Below, piece by piece: positions 8,301 to 16,536 of a stretch of DNA of 64,000 nucleotides (position 1 is the first letter of the stretch; every line of letters starts with the position of its first letter). Under the pieces are notes generated by a model. It did not search any database. It was not told the DNA's origin and saw only the letters and a list, made by a program, of their open reading frames with translations. Made by a program: the position numbers and the translations under genes. Origin of the DNA: an uncultured Bryobacteraceae bacterium (lineage in GTDB: Bacteria; Acidobacteriota; Terriglobia; Bryobacterales; Bryobacteraceae); NCBI GenBank assembly GCA_937924525.1, contig CALDSU010000010.1, positions 1-64,000 on the forward strand, read 5' to 3'.

Positions 8301-9427
8301 CCCAGCCTCTTTACCAGCACGCGTTTGAACTCCAGCCAGTACCCCTGGCGGTGCCCTTGCAGCTCGATATATCCTTCGTCGAGCCTTTCCAGCCTGTGGT
8401 ACTCGCACACGGTCTCGCCGTTGATGCGCACGAGGCAGGTTGGCCCCTGGACGCGCAAGTAGAAGTGGAACCACTTCTCGTCTTCGATGCGGGGGTAGCG
8501 CGCCCGATGGATGCCGTACAGCGAACCGGTGGGATAGTGCGCGCCTTCCACGTTATGCAACTGGATCTCGTAGCGAAAACCCTTGGTGCCGCGCCCTTCC
8601 GAGCGAAACAGCACGCCGCCGTTATGCTGCCGGCAGCCGCGGATATACAACTGCAATTCAAAGTCGCGGAATTTTTCCTTGGTGGCCCAGTGGCCCGCGC
8701 CGTCGACGTAAATGACTTCGCCCAGCAAATCGAGCTGCGGCTTGCCCTCGGAAATGAACCACTTGTCCGCGTCCGCCGGGCTCAGGTAAAGCGGCGCCCA
8801 GGGATCCTCGGCCGGCAGTTCCCTGATCCGGAAATTGCGAAAGCGGACGGGGTAGGACAAATTCACCAGGCCGAGGTAGCCGCGCCGCAGCCGGTATTTA
8901 AGCTCGGGGTGCGCGGAGACGTCCAGGTCCTGCACCATCTCGCCGTTGATCCAGACCTGCAACTTCGGCCAGTCGCTCAGGATGCGGAAGTCGTTCCACT
9001 CGCCCTGGCGGCGGACGTTCACCAGGCGCGGGGCCGCCACCGGGAAGATCGCCCCTGCCGATTGGGAGTTGGGCGGATCGTCCTTTTGATGAAAAACGTT
9101 GATCCGCATGCCGGTGTACATCGGCTTGCCGTGGAGCGGTGCGTGGATCAGGATGCCGGAGTCGCTCCAGCCCTTCAGGAAAAACTCGCCGCGCAGGTCG
9201 AAATTCTCGTACTCTTTTTCCGAGCGCAGCCAGGCTGGATCGTTGCCGCTACGATGGATCACCACGTCGCCGCCGTCGACGTAAAACGCGGACGGCGGTC
9301 CGTCTTCGACGGTCCACCCGCGCAGCGTCTTGCCATCGAACAGCGGCGTAAACGCGGGCTCCGCCGCCGCGGCCTTTCCGCCCAGACAGGGCGCGGCCAA
9401 CAAGGGAAGAAAATGTCTGCGTTGCAT
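8297..9427 (-). CDS. Exported protein with two DUF1080 (3-keto-disaccharide hydrolase) domains
   Basis: 376 residues. The N-terminus MQRRHFLPLLAA resembles a Tat signal. The first DUF1080 domain (about 27-205) opens with the hallmark FTPLFDGKTLRGW and includes SGILIHAP. A second, more divergent copy (about 210-372) contains GGVLFRSEG and WFHFYLRVQG. DUF1080 is a concanavalin-like beta-sandwich; some members hydrolyse 3-keto-glycosides or bind glycans. It is the first gene of the run DUF1080, ceramidase-like, esterase, cytochrome-TPR, and its stop overlaps the next start by four bases. A TAGAAT box lies about 15 bases before the ATG, but no clear -35 was found. Confidence 0.85.
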   Translation of the reverse strand: MQRRHFLPLLAAPCLGGKAAAAEPAFTPLFDGKTLRGWTVEDGPPSAFYVDGGDVVIHRSGNDPAWLRSEKEYENFDLRGEFFLKGWSDSGILIHAPLHGKPMYTGMRINVFHQKDDPPNSQSAGAIFPVAAPRLVNVRRQGEWNDFRILSDWPKLQVWINGEMVQDLDVSAHPELKYRLRRGYLGLVNLSYPVRFRNFRIRELPAEDPWAPLYLSPADADKWFISEGKPQLDLLGEVIYVDGAGHWATKEKFRDFELQLYIRGCRQHNGGVLFRSEGRGTKGFRYEIQLHNVEGAHYPTGSLYGIHRARYPRIEDEKWFHFYLRVQGPTCLVRINGETVCEYHRLERLDEGYIELQGHRQGYWLEFKRVLVKRLG

Positions 9428-9501
9428 TCTGGTGATCGCATTCTACCCCGGAGGGCGGCGCTGATCCACCCGGCAGCCGCACGCCAAACTTACCATGGGA
9501 T

Positions 9502-10689
9502 ATGGCTTCCCACGGACCGCGCGGCGCGGCGCTGGCAATCCACGGCGGCGGACCTACGGCGGTGCTGAACGCCAGCCTGGCGGGCGCGGTGCTGGAGGCC
9601 CGCGGGCGTCGGGCGATCTCCCGTTTTCTGGGCGTCCGCTTCGGCGTGGTTGGGCTGTTGAAGGAGGACTTCATCGACCTCGGAGCGCAGCCTGTCGAAC
9701 TCCTGGAAGCCATCTCCTGGACTCCGGGCTCGGCGCTCGGTTCGTGCCGCCGCGGGGTTGACGAAGCGGACTACCCGCTCCTGCTCGACATCCTCGCCCG
9801 GCGCCAGGTCCGGTTTGTGTTCTTCATGGGCGGCAACGGGACCATGTGCGCCGCGGACCGGTTAGCCGAAGCCGCGCGCGCCGCCGGCTACGAACTGCGG
9901 GTGATCGGCATTCCCAAGACGATCGACAACGATCTGGACCGCACCGACCATGCGCCCGGCTACGGTTCGGCGGCCCGCTTTGTCGCCTGCGCCGTCCGGG
10001 ATATCGGCGGCGATCTCTGGTCGCTACGCGAACGCGTCACGGTGGTGGAGACGATGGGGCGGAACACGGGCTGGCTGGTGGCCGCCAGCGCGCTCGCCCG
10101 CCACCGCGAGGACGACCCGCCGCATTTGATCTACCTGCCGGAACATCCGGTATCGGCAGACCGGATCGCGGGCGACGTCGAGCGCGTCTATGCCCGGCTT
10201 GGCTACTGCGTAGTCGCGGTCTGCGAGGGGCAGCGGGATGAGGACGGCGAACCGTTCGGGGCGGACGCCTTCGCGCCCGACGGCTTCGACCGGCGGTTGA
10301 GCGCCAATCTTGGGCACACGCTGGCGCGCGGGCTGGAGCGCCGGCTGAAGCTTCGCGCGCGGAGCGAGAAGCCGGGCTTGCTGGGCCGGTCGAGCTCCCT
10401 TTTCATTTCCGCGGCGGATCACGACGAAGCCATGCGCTGTGGCCGCGCCGCGGTGCAAGCCGCCCTGGCCGGCGTGAGCGGCATGATGATCACGCTGGTC
10501 CGCGAGCCGGGGCCGGACTATCGGTGCTCGACCGGACTAACCGAATTGCGCAGCGTCGCCGGCCGCGAGCGGCGGTTTCCGCGCCAGTGGATCGCGGCGA
10601 AGGGCAGCGACGTCACGCCCGAGTTCCTGGCATGGGTCGCGCCGCTTGCCGGCGAAGTGCCGCCCCGCCCCCGGCTGCAAGGATGCTGA
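9502..10689 (+). CDS. 6-phosphofructokinase family protein (ATP- or PPi-dependent uncertain)
   Basis: 395 residues. Phosphorylates fructose 6-phosphate in glycolysis, or runs reversibly if PPi-linked. The N-terminal phosphate loop is IHGGGPTAVLN (13-23), as in the PPi-type clade. The substrate motif PKTIDND (138-144) carries Lys139, a residue typical of PPi enzymes, where ATP enzymes usually have Gly. The donor-site motif is GGNGTM (110-115): Asn replaces the usual Asp, and Gly sits where PPi enzymes usually have Asp. VVETMGRNTGW and the LPEHP segment complete the fold. The signature is therefore mixed. It is divergent from the DUF1080 operon with 74 bases between the starts. Confidence 0.85.
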   Translation: MASHGPRGAALAIHGGGPTAVLNASLAGAVLEARGRRAISRFLGVRFGVVGLLKEDFIDLGAQPVELLEAISWTPGSALGSCRRGVDEADYPLLLDILARRQVRFVFFMGGNGTMCAADRLAEAARAAGYELRVIGIPKTIDNDLDRTDHAPGYGSAARFVACAVRDIGGDLWSLRERVTVVETMGRNTGWLVAASALARHREDDPPHLIYLPEHPVSADRIAGDVERVYARLGYCVVAVCEGQRDEDGEPFGADAFAPDGFDRRLSANLGHTLARGLERRLKLRARSEKPGLLGRSSSLFISAADHDEAMRCGRAAVQAALAGVSGMMITLVREPGPDYRCSTGLTELRSVAGRERRFPRQWIAAKGSDVTPEFLAWVAPLAGEVPPRPRLQGC

Positions 10690-10762
10690 GGGTCGCGTGT
10701 CGCGCTTGAGGGGAGCCGTTTACCCGGGACACGCCGGGCGCTACGATGCGCATGGAATCGTG

Positions 10763-11428
10763 ATGATGAGCCTCGACCAGGTGAACGCGCTCCGCGAGCG
10801 CTTCTTGCGCATGTACACGGGCGCCCTCGCCGACGTGCTGGACAAGCGCGGATTTCGGAACCAGGTGCTGCCCCACTCGATCGCGCCCCGGACCACCGTG
10901 CAGCGCCTGGCCGGTCCGGCGTTCACGGGGCAGGGCTACCCGTGCGCCGATCCGGGCAGCGATGATACGCCCGTCCGGCTGGCCATGCTCGGCAGCATTA
11001 CCCCCGGGACCTTGTCCGTGTGGGCGTGCGGCGGCAGCGTCGATTGCGCGCACTGGGGCGAGATGATGTCCACTGCCGCGCGCCAGCGCGGCTGTAACGG
11101 CGCCGTGCTGGACGGAGGCGTCCGCGATCTCAACTTCGTCAATCGGATGGAGTGCCCGGTCTTCGCGCACCATGTGTGCGCCGCTTCATCGGTCGGGCGC
11201 TGGGAGATGAAAAGCTACCAGATTCCCATCCAGATCGGCCGGACGGTCATCCGCCCCGGAGACTTCGTTTTCGGCGACATCGATGGGGTGGTGATTGTGC
11301 CGCAGGAAATCACGCTCGAGGCGCTGGAAGCCGCTGAGGACGTCTTCCGCCGGGAAGGCGGCATGCGCGAAGAACTCCGCCGCGGAGTTTCGGTGCAGCA
11401 GGCGTACGAAAAATACGGGTCGATTTGA
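10763..11428 (+). CDS. RraA family protein (4-hydroxy-4-methyl-2-oxoglutarate aldolase/regulator fold)
   Basis: 221 residues from ATG 10763; an in-frame ATG three bases later is equally possible. Conserved RraA-fold elements are TGALADVLDK near the N-terminus, the metal/substrate motif GAVLDGGVRDL, and the C-terminal VRPGDFVFGDIDGVV-type segment (here VIRPGDFVFGDIDG). The family includes class II HMG/oxaloacetate lyases and the RNase E inhibitor RraA. Presence of the catalytic G..R-D arrangement favours an aldolase/lyase-like role, but the substrate is unknown. It lies about 70 bases after the PFK gene on the same strand and is convergent with recR, eight bases away. Confidence 0.8.
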   Translation: MMSLDQVNALRERFLRMYTGALADVLDKRGFRNQVLPHSIAPRTTVQRLAGPAFTGQGYPCADPGSDDTPVRLAMLGSITPGTLSVWACGGSVDCAHWGEMMSTAARQRGCNGAVLDGGVRDLNFVNRMECPVFAHHVCAASSVGRWEMKSYQIPIQIGRTVIRPGDFVFGDIDGVVIVPQEITLEALEAAEDVFRREGGMREELRRGVSVQQAYEKYGSI

Positions 11429-11436
11429 CCCGCCCG

Positions 11437-12036
11437 CTACAACTCCCGCCGGCCCTCCAGCGCCTTCCAAATGGTTACTTCGTCGGCGAACTCGAGGTCG
11501 CTGCCCACGGGAATGCCCATGGCGATTCGCGTGACGCGCACCCCGAGGGGCTTGAGCAGCTTGGCCAGGTACACCGCCGTGGCCTCGCCTTCGGCCGTCG
11601 GATTGGTGGCGACGATCACTTCCTGTATCTCGCCGGCGGCAAGGCGTTCCACCAGGCTTTTGATTTTGAGCTGTTCGGGGCCGACCGCGCGCAAGGGCGA
11701 CAGCGCGCCATGCAGCACGTGGTACTGGCCGCGATACTGCCGCGTGGTTTCGATGCCGATGATGTTGTGCGGCTCCTCGACCACGCACACCATGTGCGGA
11801 TCGCGGGAACTGTCCCGGCAGTAAACGCACAGTTCGCCGTCGCTGATGTTGTGGCACACCCGGCATAGCGAGAGCCGGTCCTTGACGTCGAGCAACGCCT
11901 GCGCCAGCCGCTCGGCGCTCTCGCGCGGGCCGCGCAAGACGTGAAAAGCCAGGCGTTGCGCCGACTTCTGCCCCACGCCCGGCAGGCGTTTGAACTCGTC
12001 AATCAGCCGCGCCAGCGGCTCGGCGAAATCCGGCAT
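11437..12036 (-). CDS. recR: Recombination protein RecR
   Basis: 199 residues, the standard family length. RecR with RecO loads RecA at gaps. The sequence shows the N-terminal helix-hairpin-helix ([15 protein letters not shown]), a C4 zinc finger ([16 protein letters not shown], about 58-73), and a Toprim domain with VVEEPHN and the [10 protein letters not shown] motif, where acidic residues bind metal. Its ATG follows immediately after the ybaB stop codon. The order dnaX-ybaB-recR is conserved across many bacterial phyla. Confidence 0.97.
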   Translation of the reverse strand: MPDFAEPLARLIDEFKRLPGVGQKSAQRLAFHVLRGPRESAERLAQALLDVKDRLSLCRVCHNISDGELCVYCRDSSRDPHMVCVVEEPHNIIGIETTRQYRGQYHVLHGALSPLRAVGPEQLKIKSLVERLAAGEIQEVIVATNPTAEGEATAVYLAKLLKPLGVRVTRIAMGIPVGSDLEFADEVTIWKALEGRREL

Positions 12037-12345
12037 CTAGAAGAGGCCCGGCGGCAGGCCCATTCCGCCCAGCATGCCGCCCATCTTCTCCTGGGTTTCA
12101 GCATCCACCTTCTTGGTGGCTTCGTTGCAGGCGGCGACGACCATGTCCTGCAACATCTCGACGTCGCCGGCTACTTCCGGATCGATCTTGACGGCCAGGA
12201 CGTTCTTGTGGCCGTCCATCTTGACGGTGACCATGCCGCCCCCGGCGGAGGCCTCCACGCGGATCTGGGCAATGGCCTCCTGCATGCGCGCCTGCATCTG
12301 CTGCGCCTGCTTCATCATCTGCTGCATGTTCCCGGGCAGTTTCAC
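12037..12345 (-). CDS. ybaB: YbaB/EbfC family nucleoid-associated protein
   Basis: 102 residues. A small dimeric DNA-binding protein with a Met/Gln-rich first helix (MQQMMKQAQQMQ), the central GGGMVTVKMDG strand motif and a Gly/Met-rich tail. The start is GTG at 12345, supported by an AAGGAG Shine-Dalgarno that overlaps the dnaX stop, about ten bases upstream. It is sandwiched between dnaX and recR, the usual context; the family is linked to nucleoid structure and to RecR-pathway repair. Confidence 0.95.
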   Translation of the reverse strand: MKLPGNMQQMMKQAQQMQARMQEAIAQIRVEASAGGGMVTVKMDGHKNVLAVKIDPEVAGDVEMLQDMVVAACNEATKKVDAETQEKMGGMLGGMGLPPGLF

Positions 12346-12351
12346 GTGTGT

Positions 12352-14079
12352 TTACTCCTTCAGGTTGCGCACCAGCCGCACCTGTCCGCCAAAGGTCTCG
12401 CGGAACCGGCGCACCTCCTCGTGCGCCAAAGCGCGGCGGGTCAATTCATCGTCGGGTTCGGCGGGGGGCGTGGCGGGTCGCGCGGGAGCGGCCGCCGCTT
12501 CCTCCGCCGCCACCGCGGTCACTTTGATGCGAAACGGGCGGCCCGCGATCTGTCGCACGGCCTTGTTCAGGTCGTCGGCCTTCATGCCCAGCAGGAAGTC
12601 CTTGGGCGTTGCAAAATGCAATTCGCCCGCGGAGACGCCGATGGCGGAGTGCTCAACCCCATCGGCGGTGAAAGGCATGCCCATCCCGGTGAGCGTGCGG
12701 CTCAGTTCCCGCCGCCATTCGTCGGCGCCGGCGGGGAGCGGCCGCGCCTCTTCGGTGGCCGCGGGCGCGGCGGAGACCGCGGGCGCCAGGGCGGTGGCGC
12801 CCTCCGACCTCGCTTGCAGGGTCTCGGCCGGCCGGGCGGGCGGGACCGCGGCCTTCTTGGCCGAATCCATGGCGAAAGGGGACGGGCGGCCCTCGCGAGG
12901 CGCGGAGACCCGCGCGGGAGGCTCCGCAGCAGCCGCCCGCGGCGCGGGAGCGCTCTCCGGCGGGCGAACTCCGGCCAGCGCTTCTTCGATGGACACCAGG
13001 CGTCCGGCGTGCACCATGCGGACCAGTCCCAGTTCCAGGTGCAGCCGCGGTTGCAGGGAATACTGCAAGTCGCGGTGCAGGTCCAGCGCCAGTTGCAGGT
13101 AGCGCGTCAGATCTTCTTCGGAAAAGCCGGCCGCCACGCGCGCGAGGCGCTCGCGCTCCCGCGAGGACGCCGCAATCAGGCGGGTTTCGCCGGTCCTGGC
13201 GACCAGCAGGTTGCGGAAGTAGCGCGCCAGCTCCCGGCTGAAGTGCTGGAGGCTGCGCCCGTTGCGTTCCAGTTCATCCACCACCTGCAACATGGCGGAC
13301 GAGCTGGATTCCTGCAACGCCGCAGCCACCCGGTCCAGACTCTCGAGCGAGAATCCGCCCAGCAGCGCGCGCACTTGTCCGGCCTGCAACTGGTTTCCGC
13401 AGCAGGCAATGGCTTGATCGAGCGCGGAGAGCGAGTCGCGCACGCTTCCCTCCCCGGCCTGGGCCAGCACCGCGAGACTCTCTTCATCGGCCGTGATCCC
13501 TTCCTGCGCGCAGATCCGCCGCATCCGTTCGACCAGGTCCTCGAAATCCACCGAGCGGAAGCTGAAGTGCTGGCAGCGCGAGGCGATGGTGGCGGGGATC
13601 TTATGCGCCTCGGTGGTGCACAAAACAAACACCGCCCACGCCGGCGGCTCCTCGATGGTCTTTAGCAGCGCGTTGAACGCTTCGTTGGTGATCTGGTGCG
13701 CTTCGTCGATGATGAAGATCTTGTAGCGGTCGCGCGCAGGCTGATAGCGCACGTTCTCGCGCAATTCCCGCATTTCATTGATGCCGCGATTGGAAGCGGC
13801 GTCGATTTCGATCACGTCTACCGCGCTCGACTGGGCGATCTCGACGCAGCTTGCGCAGTCGCCGCACGGCTGCGTGGTGGGGCCCTGGAAGCAATTCAGG
13901 CAGCGCGCCAGGATTCTCGCCACCGTCGTTTTCCCGGTGCCGCGCTGGCCGGAGAAGATGTACCCATGCGCGATGCGGCCCTCCTTGATCGCGTTGGCGA
14001 GCGTCACCTTGACGTGTTCCTGGTTCAGAACATCGTCAAACGTCTGCGGCCGGTACTTGCGGGCGATGACTTGGTACAT
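12352..14079 (-). CDS. dnaX: DNA polymerase III subunit gamma/tau
   Basis: 575 residues from ATG 14079, chosen because MYQVIARKYRPQTF is the canonical N-terminus. This is the clamp-loader ATPase. Walker A is SGQRGTGKTT, a C4 zinc module follows (CLNC to CASC), then the IIDEAH Walker B and the sensor ASRCQHFSF. The C-terminal part has an Ala/Pro-rich linker and a tau-like tail with LHFATPKDFLLGM. No obvious A-rich slippery sequence for gamma production was found in the linker. The 4.5S RNA gene lies immediately upstream on the same strand, a classic neighbourhood. Confidence 0.97.
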   Translation of the reverse strand: MYQVIARKYRPQTFDDVLNQEHVKVTLANAIKEGRIAHGYIFSGQRGTGKTTVARILARCLNCFQGPTTQPCGDCASCVEIAQSSAVDVIEIDAASNRGINEMRELRENVRYQPARDRYKIFIIDEAHQITNEAFNALLKTIEEPPAWAVFVLCTTEAHKIPATIASRCQHFSFRSVDFEDLVERMRRICAQEGITADEESLAVLAQAGEGSVRDSLSALDQAIACCGNQLQAGQVRALLGGFSLESLDRVAAALQESSSSAMLQVVDELERNGRSLQHFSRELARYFRNLLVARTGETRLIAASSRERERLARVAAGFSEEDLTRYLQLALDLHRDLQYSLQPRLHLELGLVRMVHAGRLVSIEEALAGVRPPESAPAPRAAAAEPPARVSAPREGRPSPFAMDSAKKAAVPPARPAETLQARSEGATALAPAVSAAPAATEEARPLPAGADEWRRELSRTLTGMGMPFTADGVEHSAIGVSAGELHFATPKDFLLGMKADDLNKAVRQIAGRPFRIKVTAVAAEEAAAAPARPATPPAEPDDELTRRALAHEEVRRFRETFGGQVRLVRNLKE

Positions 14080-14101
14080 GGGCGAGGCCGGTCGGTCTGG
14101 C

Positions 14102-14205
14102 CAGGCCCCGGGTGATCCGCGGCACACAGGGTTTAGCCACTACCGTTGCTTCCTTCCGGACCTGGCGGGGTTTGCAGCCTCCTGTTGCACGGAGCCCGAA
14201 GCCTG
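14102..14205 (-). ncRNA. ffs: Signal recognition particle RNA, small (4.5S) bacterial type
   Basis: The minus strand carries the universally conserved SRP apical stem: the 5' arm GCCAGGTCCGGAAGGAAGCA includes the GGAA tetraloop, followed by AACGGTAG on the 3' side. The flanks pair as an 11-base terminal helix, CAGGCTTCGGG with CCCGGGGCCTG (two adjacent G-U pairs). This sets the ends at about 14205 and 14102, roughly 104 nt. It sits directly upstream of dnaX, as in many bacteria. The RNA binds Ffh for co-translational membrane targeting. Confidence 0.93.
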
Positions 14206-14296
14206 ACGTTTCCCTATCGTAGCAGATGGCCGCGCGGCGGCAGTCCCGAGGTCGGCGTTCGGTGCGGTTCCCTCGATGCACGGCCCCGCCGTTCTT

Positions 14297-15682
14297 TCAA
14301 TCCAGCACCAGTTCGACGTACCGCAGCTTGCCGTCCCGCTGCAATTGCAGGACCACGTTTTCCGCGGGCGGCGTCTGGTCCACCAGTTCGCGAAGTTCGC
14401 GCAACGTCGAAACCGGTTGATTATTCACGGCCACAATGATGTCGCCCGGGAGCAGTCTGCCGGGAGAACCGTTGGGGGCTACGGAGATCCTCGCCACCAG
14501 GATGCCGTAGCTTCGCCGCAGCGGCGGCAGTTGGGCCAGCAGCGGTTCCTCGATGGGCAGCGCCAGCACGCCAAGCCTCGGCACCAGGTTGATCCGTTCG
14601 CTCACGAGGCTGGCGAAGCGGTCCGGATTATCCGCGCGGTCAAGCACCACTACGGACTTGTGGAACCGTTTGCCCTCGCGCAGCGCCTCCAGCTTGATCA
14701 GGACGCCGGTATGGTGCTGGTAGACGTTGACGTGGAACTGGCGGGCGTTTTCCATTGGCTTGCCGTCCACTGAGAGAATGATGTCTCCGGGCCGCAGATC
14801 CACGTTGTCGGCGGGTCCCTTGGGCGTCACATCGGCCAGGATCACGCCTTGGTCCACGGGAAGTTGGAGCGCCTTGGCCAAACCGGGAGTGATGGTCTGC
14901 GCCTCCACCCCAATGTCGCCGCGGGTTACCACACCGTGCTCGCGGATCTCGTTGACCACATACTTCACGATGTTGCTCGGCAAAGCAAACCCCAACCCCT
15001 CGCTGCCGCTGGACTGGGAAAGAATCAACGTATTGATGCCGATCACCTGTCCGTCGATATCCAGCAGCGGCCCGCCGCTGTTGCCAGGGTTGATGGCGGC
15101 GTCGGTCTGAAAGTAGACAACGCGGTCATCGGGGCGCAGTTGACGGGCGGTGGCGCTGATCAGCCCCATGCTGATCGAGTCCTCCAGCCCGCGCGGGCTG
15201 CCCAGCGCGAAGACCAGTTGGCCCTGCCGCACCGTGTCGGAATCTCCCAGCGTCAGGAACGGCAGGTCGCGGGCCTCCACCTTGAGCAGCGCCAGATCCG
15301 TCTCCTGGTCGGCCCCCAGGATTTTCGCGGGAACCAGGCGTCCGGGAGTGCGCACCGCGCTCCGGCCGCGGCGCAGCGCCGGCAAGCGCACCTCGACCCG
15401 CGTCGCGCCCTGAATGACGTGCCGGTTCGTCACAATCAGACCGTCCGCGGAGAGGATCACTCCCGAGCCGGTCGATTGCCGCAGGACGACGGCGGAGACT
15501 TCGTCCGCCGACTCGTCCAGCGGTCCGTACGCATTGCTTACCACCAGCACCACCGAAGGCGAATGTGTGCGGGCCAGGTTGACCAGCGCCTCATTGAACG
15601 ACCGAAGCTCGCGCGTGCGCTGCGCCAGCGCGGGAACCACCGCCCACCCGGCACTCCACAGGAGAACCAATACCAACCGCAT
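14297..15682 (-). CDS. Periplasmic HtrA/Deg-like serine protease with two PDZ domains
   Basis: 461 residues with a signal peptide (cleavage near VPALAQR). The trypsin-like domain has the triad motifs TNRHVI (His), ETDLALLK (Asp) and NPGNSGGPL (Ser). PDZ1 follows with the GVILADVTPKGPA segment. PDZ2, near the C-terminus, contains GRLLPGDIIVAVNN. This is the DegP/DegQ-like envelope quality-control architecture. It starts four bases after the stop of the upstream secreted protein, so the two are probably cotranscribed. Which HtrA paralogue it is cannot be decided from sequence alone, so no gene symbol is given. Confidence 0.9.
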   Translation of the reverse strand: MRLVLVLLWSAGWAVVPALAQRTRELRSFNEALVNLARTHSPSVVLVVSNAYGPLDESADEVSAVVLRQSTGSGVILSADGLIVTNRHVIQGATRVEVRLPALRRGRSAVRTPGRLVPAKILGADQETDLALLKVEARDLPFLTLGDSDTVRQGQLVFALGSPRGLEDSISMGLISATARQLRPDDRVVYFQTDAAINPGNSGGPLLDIDGQVIGINTLILSQSSGSEGLGFALPSNIVKYVVNEIREHGVVTRGDIGVEAQTITPGLAKALQLPVDQGVILADVTPKGPADNVDLRPGDIILSVDGKPMENARQFHVNVYQHHTGVLIKLEALREGKRFHKSVVVLDRADNPDRFASLVSERINLVPRLGVLALPIEEPLLAQLPPLRRSYGILVARISVAPNGSPGRLLPGDIIVAVNNQPVSTLRELRELVDQTPPAENVVLQLQRDGKLRYVELVLD

Positions 15683-15686
15683 GAGG

Positions 15687-16463
15687 CTATTGTGCCGCGT
15701 CCCGGCCGAAGTCCCAGACCTGAATGTTCATTTTGCCTTCCGTGTATTCGACGATCGCATACTCTCCGGGGGGCAGGGGCTCCTCCGGCCAGATCTTGTA
15801 CAAGCCGTCGCCAAGCTGCTGGCGGAAGGTAGCCACGGGGTCCTGGTCTTCCATCACCATTTTGGAAAGCGGCTCGATGGTGAGCTTCTCGACAATCCGG
15901 GCCGTCTTGTCCGGCGCCAGACGAATCATGCCGAACCGCTGCTCGGCCGACAGCCGGATATAGAACTCGGGCCGTTCGGCGGTGACGCGAAACGCCGCTT
16001 TCAATCCGTCTAGTTCCAGGAAGGCTTTGCCGGTAATGGGGATCGGGGAGACCGCCTTCAACACCGAGCGGCGCTTATTGGAACGCACCTTCGCCTCCGC
16101 CTGTCGGAGAGCCACCACCTCGGTTCCGGATTCCCAGTAGACGCCGGGCTCCACCGGTATGCGCGCGATGCGGCGGCGCTCCGCCCGCTCGGCCCGCTCT
16201 TCGGACTCGATCACCCTGGATTCCTGTTCGAGCGTCTCTTTCCGGGCCGCGATTTCACGGCGCGTGCGCTCCAGATCGACGAGGTCCACGGGGATCTCCT
16301 CCCATTCACTGCGCTCGACGCTGTAGAAGCGGACACGGTCGCCCTGCACTTCGTACTCGCGGACGAGCTGGTGGCCCCCGTCTTTGAGATACAGGCGCAG
16401 GTTGGCGCCCCACAAGGCGGCCAGCGCCAGCAGGAAAAGAGCGAGCCGGCCTGCCACCCTCAT
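15687..16463 (-). CDS. Secreted protein of unknown function upstream of HtrA-like protease
   Basis: 258 residues from ATG 16463, which opens a signal peptide (MRVAGRLALFLLALAALWG). The mature N-terminus has LYLKDGGHQLVREYEVQGDRV, reminiscent of short secreted SH3-like beta modules. A charged, helix-prone segment rich in Arg and Glu follows (about 75-105; RRIARIPVEPG). I do not recognise a named family. Because it is cotranscribed with the protease, a role as envelope substrate or regulator is possible but unproven. Confidence 0.7.
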   Translation of the reverse strand: MRVAGRLALFLLALAALWGANLRLYLKDGGHQLVREYEVQGDRVRFYSVERSEWEEIPVDLVDLERTRREIAARKETLEQESRVIESEERAERAERRRIARIPVEPGVYWESGTEVVALRQAEAKVRSNKRRSVLKAVSPIPITGKAFLELDGLKAAFRVTAERPEFYIRLSAEQRFGMIRLAPDKTARIVEKLTIEPLSKMVMEDQDPVATFRQQLGDGLYKIWPEEPLPPGEYAIVEYTEGKMNIQVWDFGRDAAQ

Positions 16464-16536
16464 GCTTTGATTGTAAGGCGGGCGCGGGCCGCGGCGGAAA
16501 CGTAACGCAACGCCGGCCCTGCCGTCTAACCAGATC

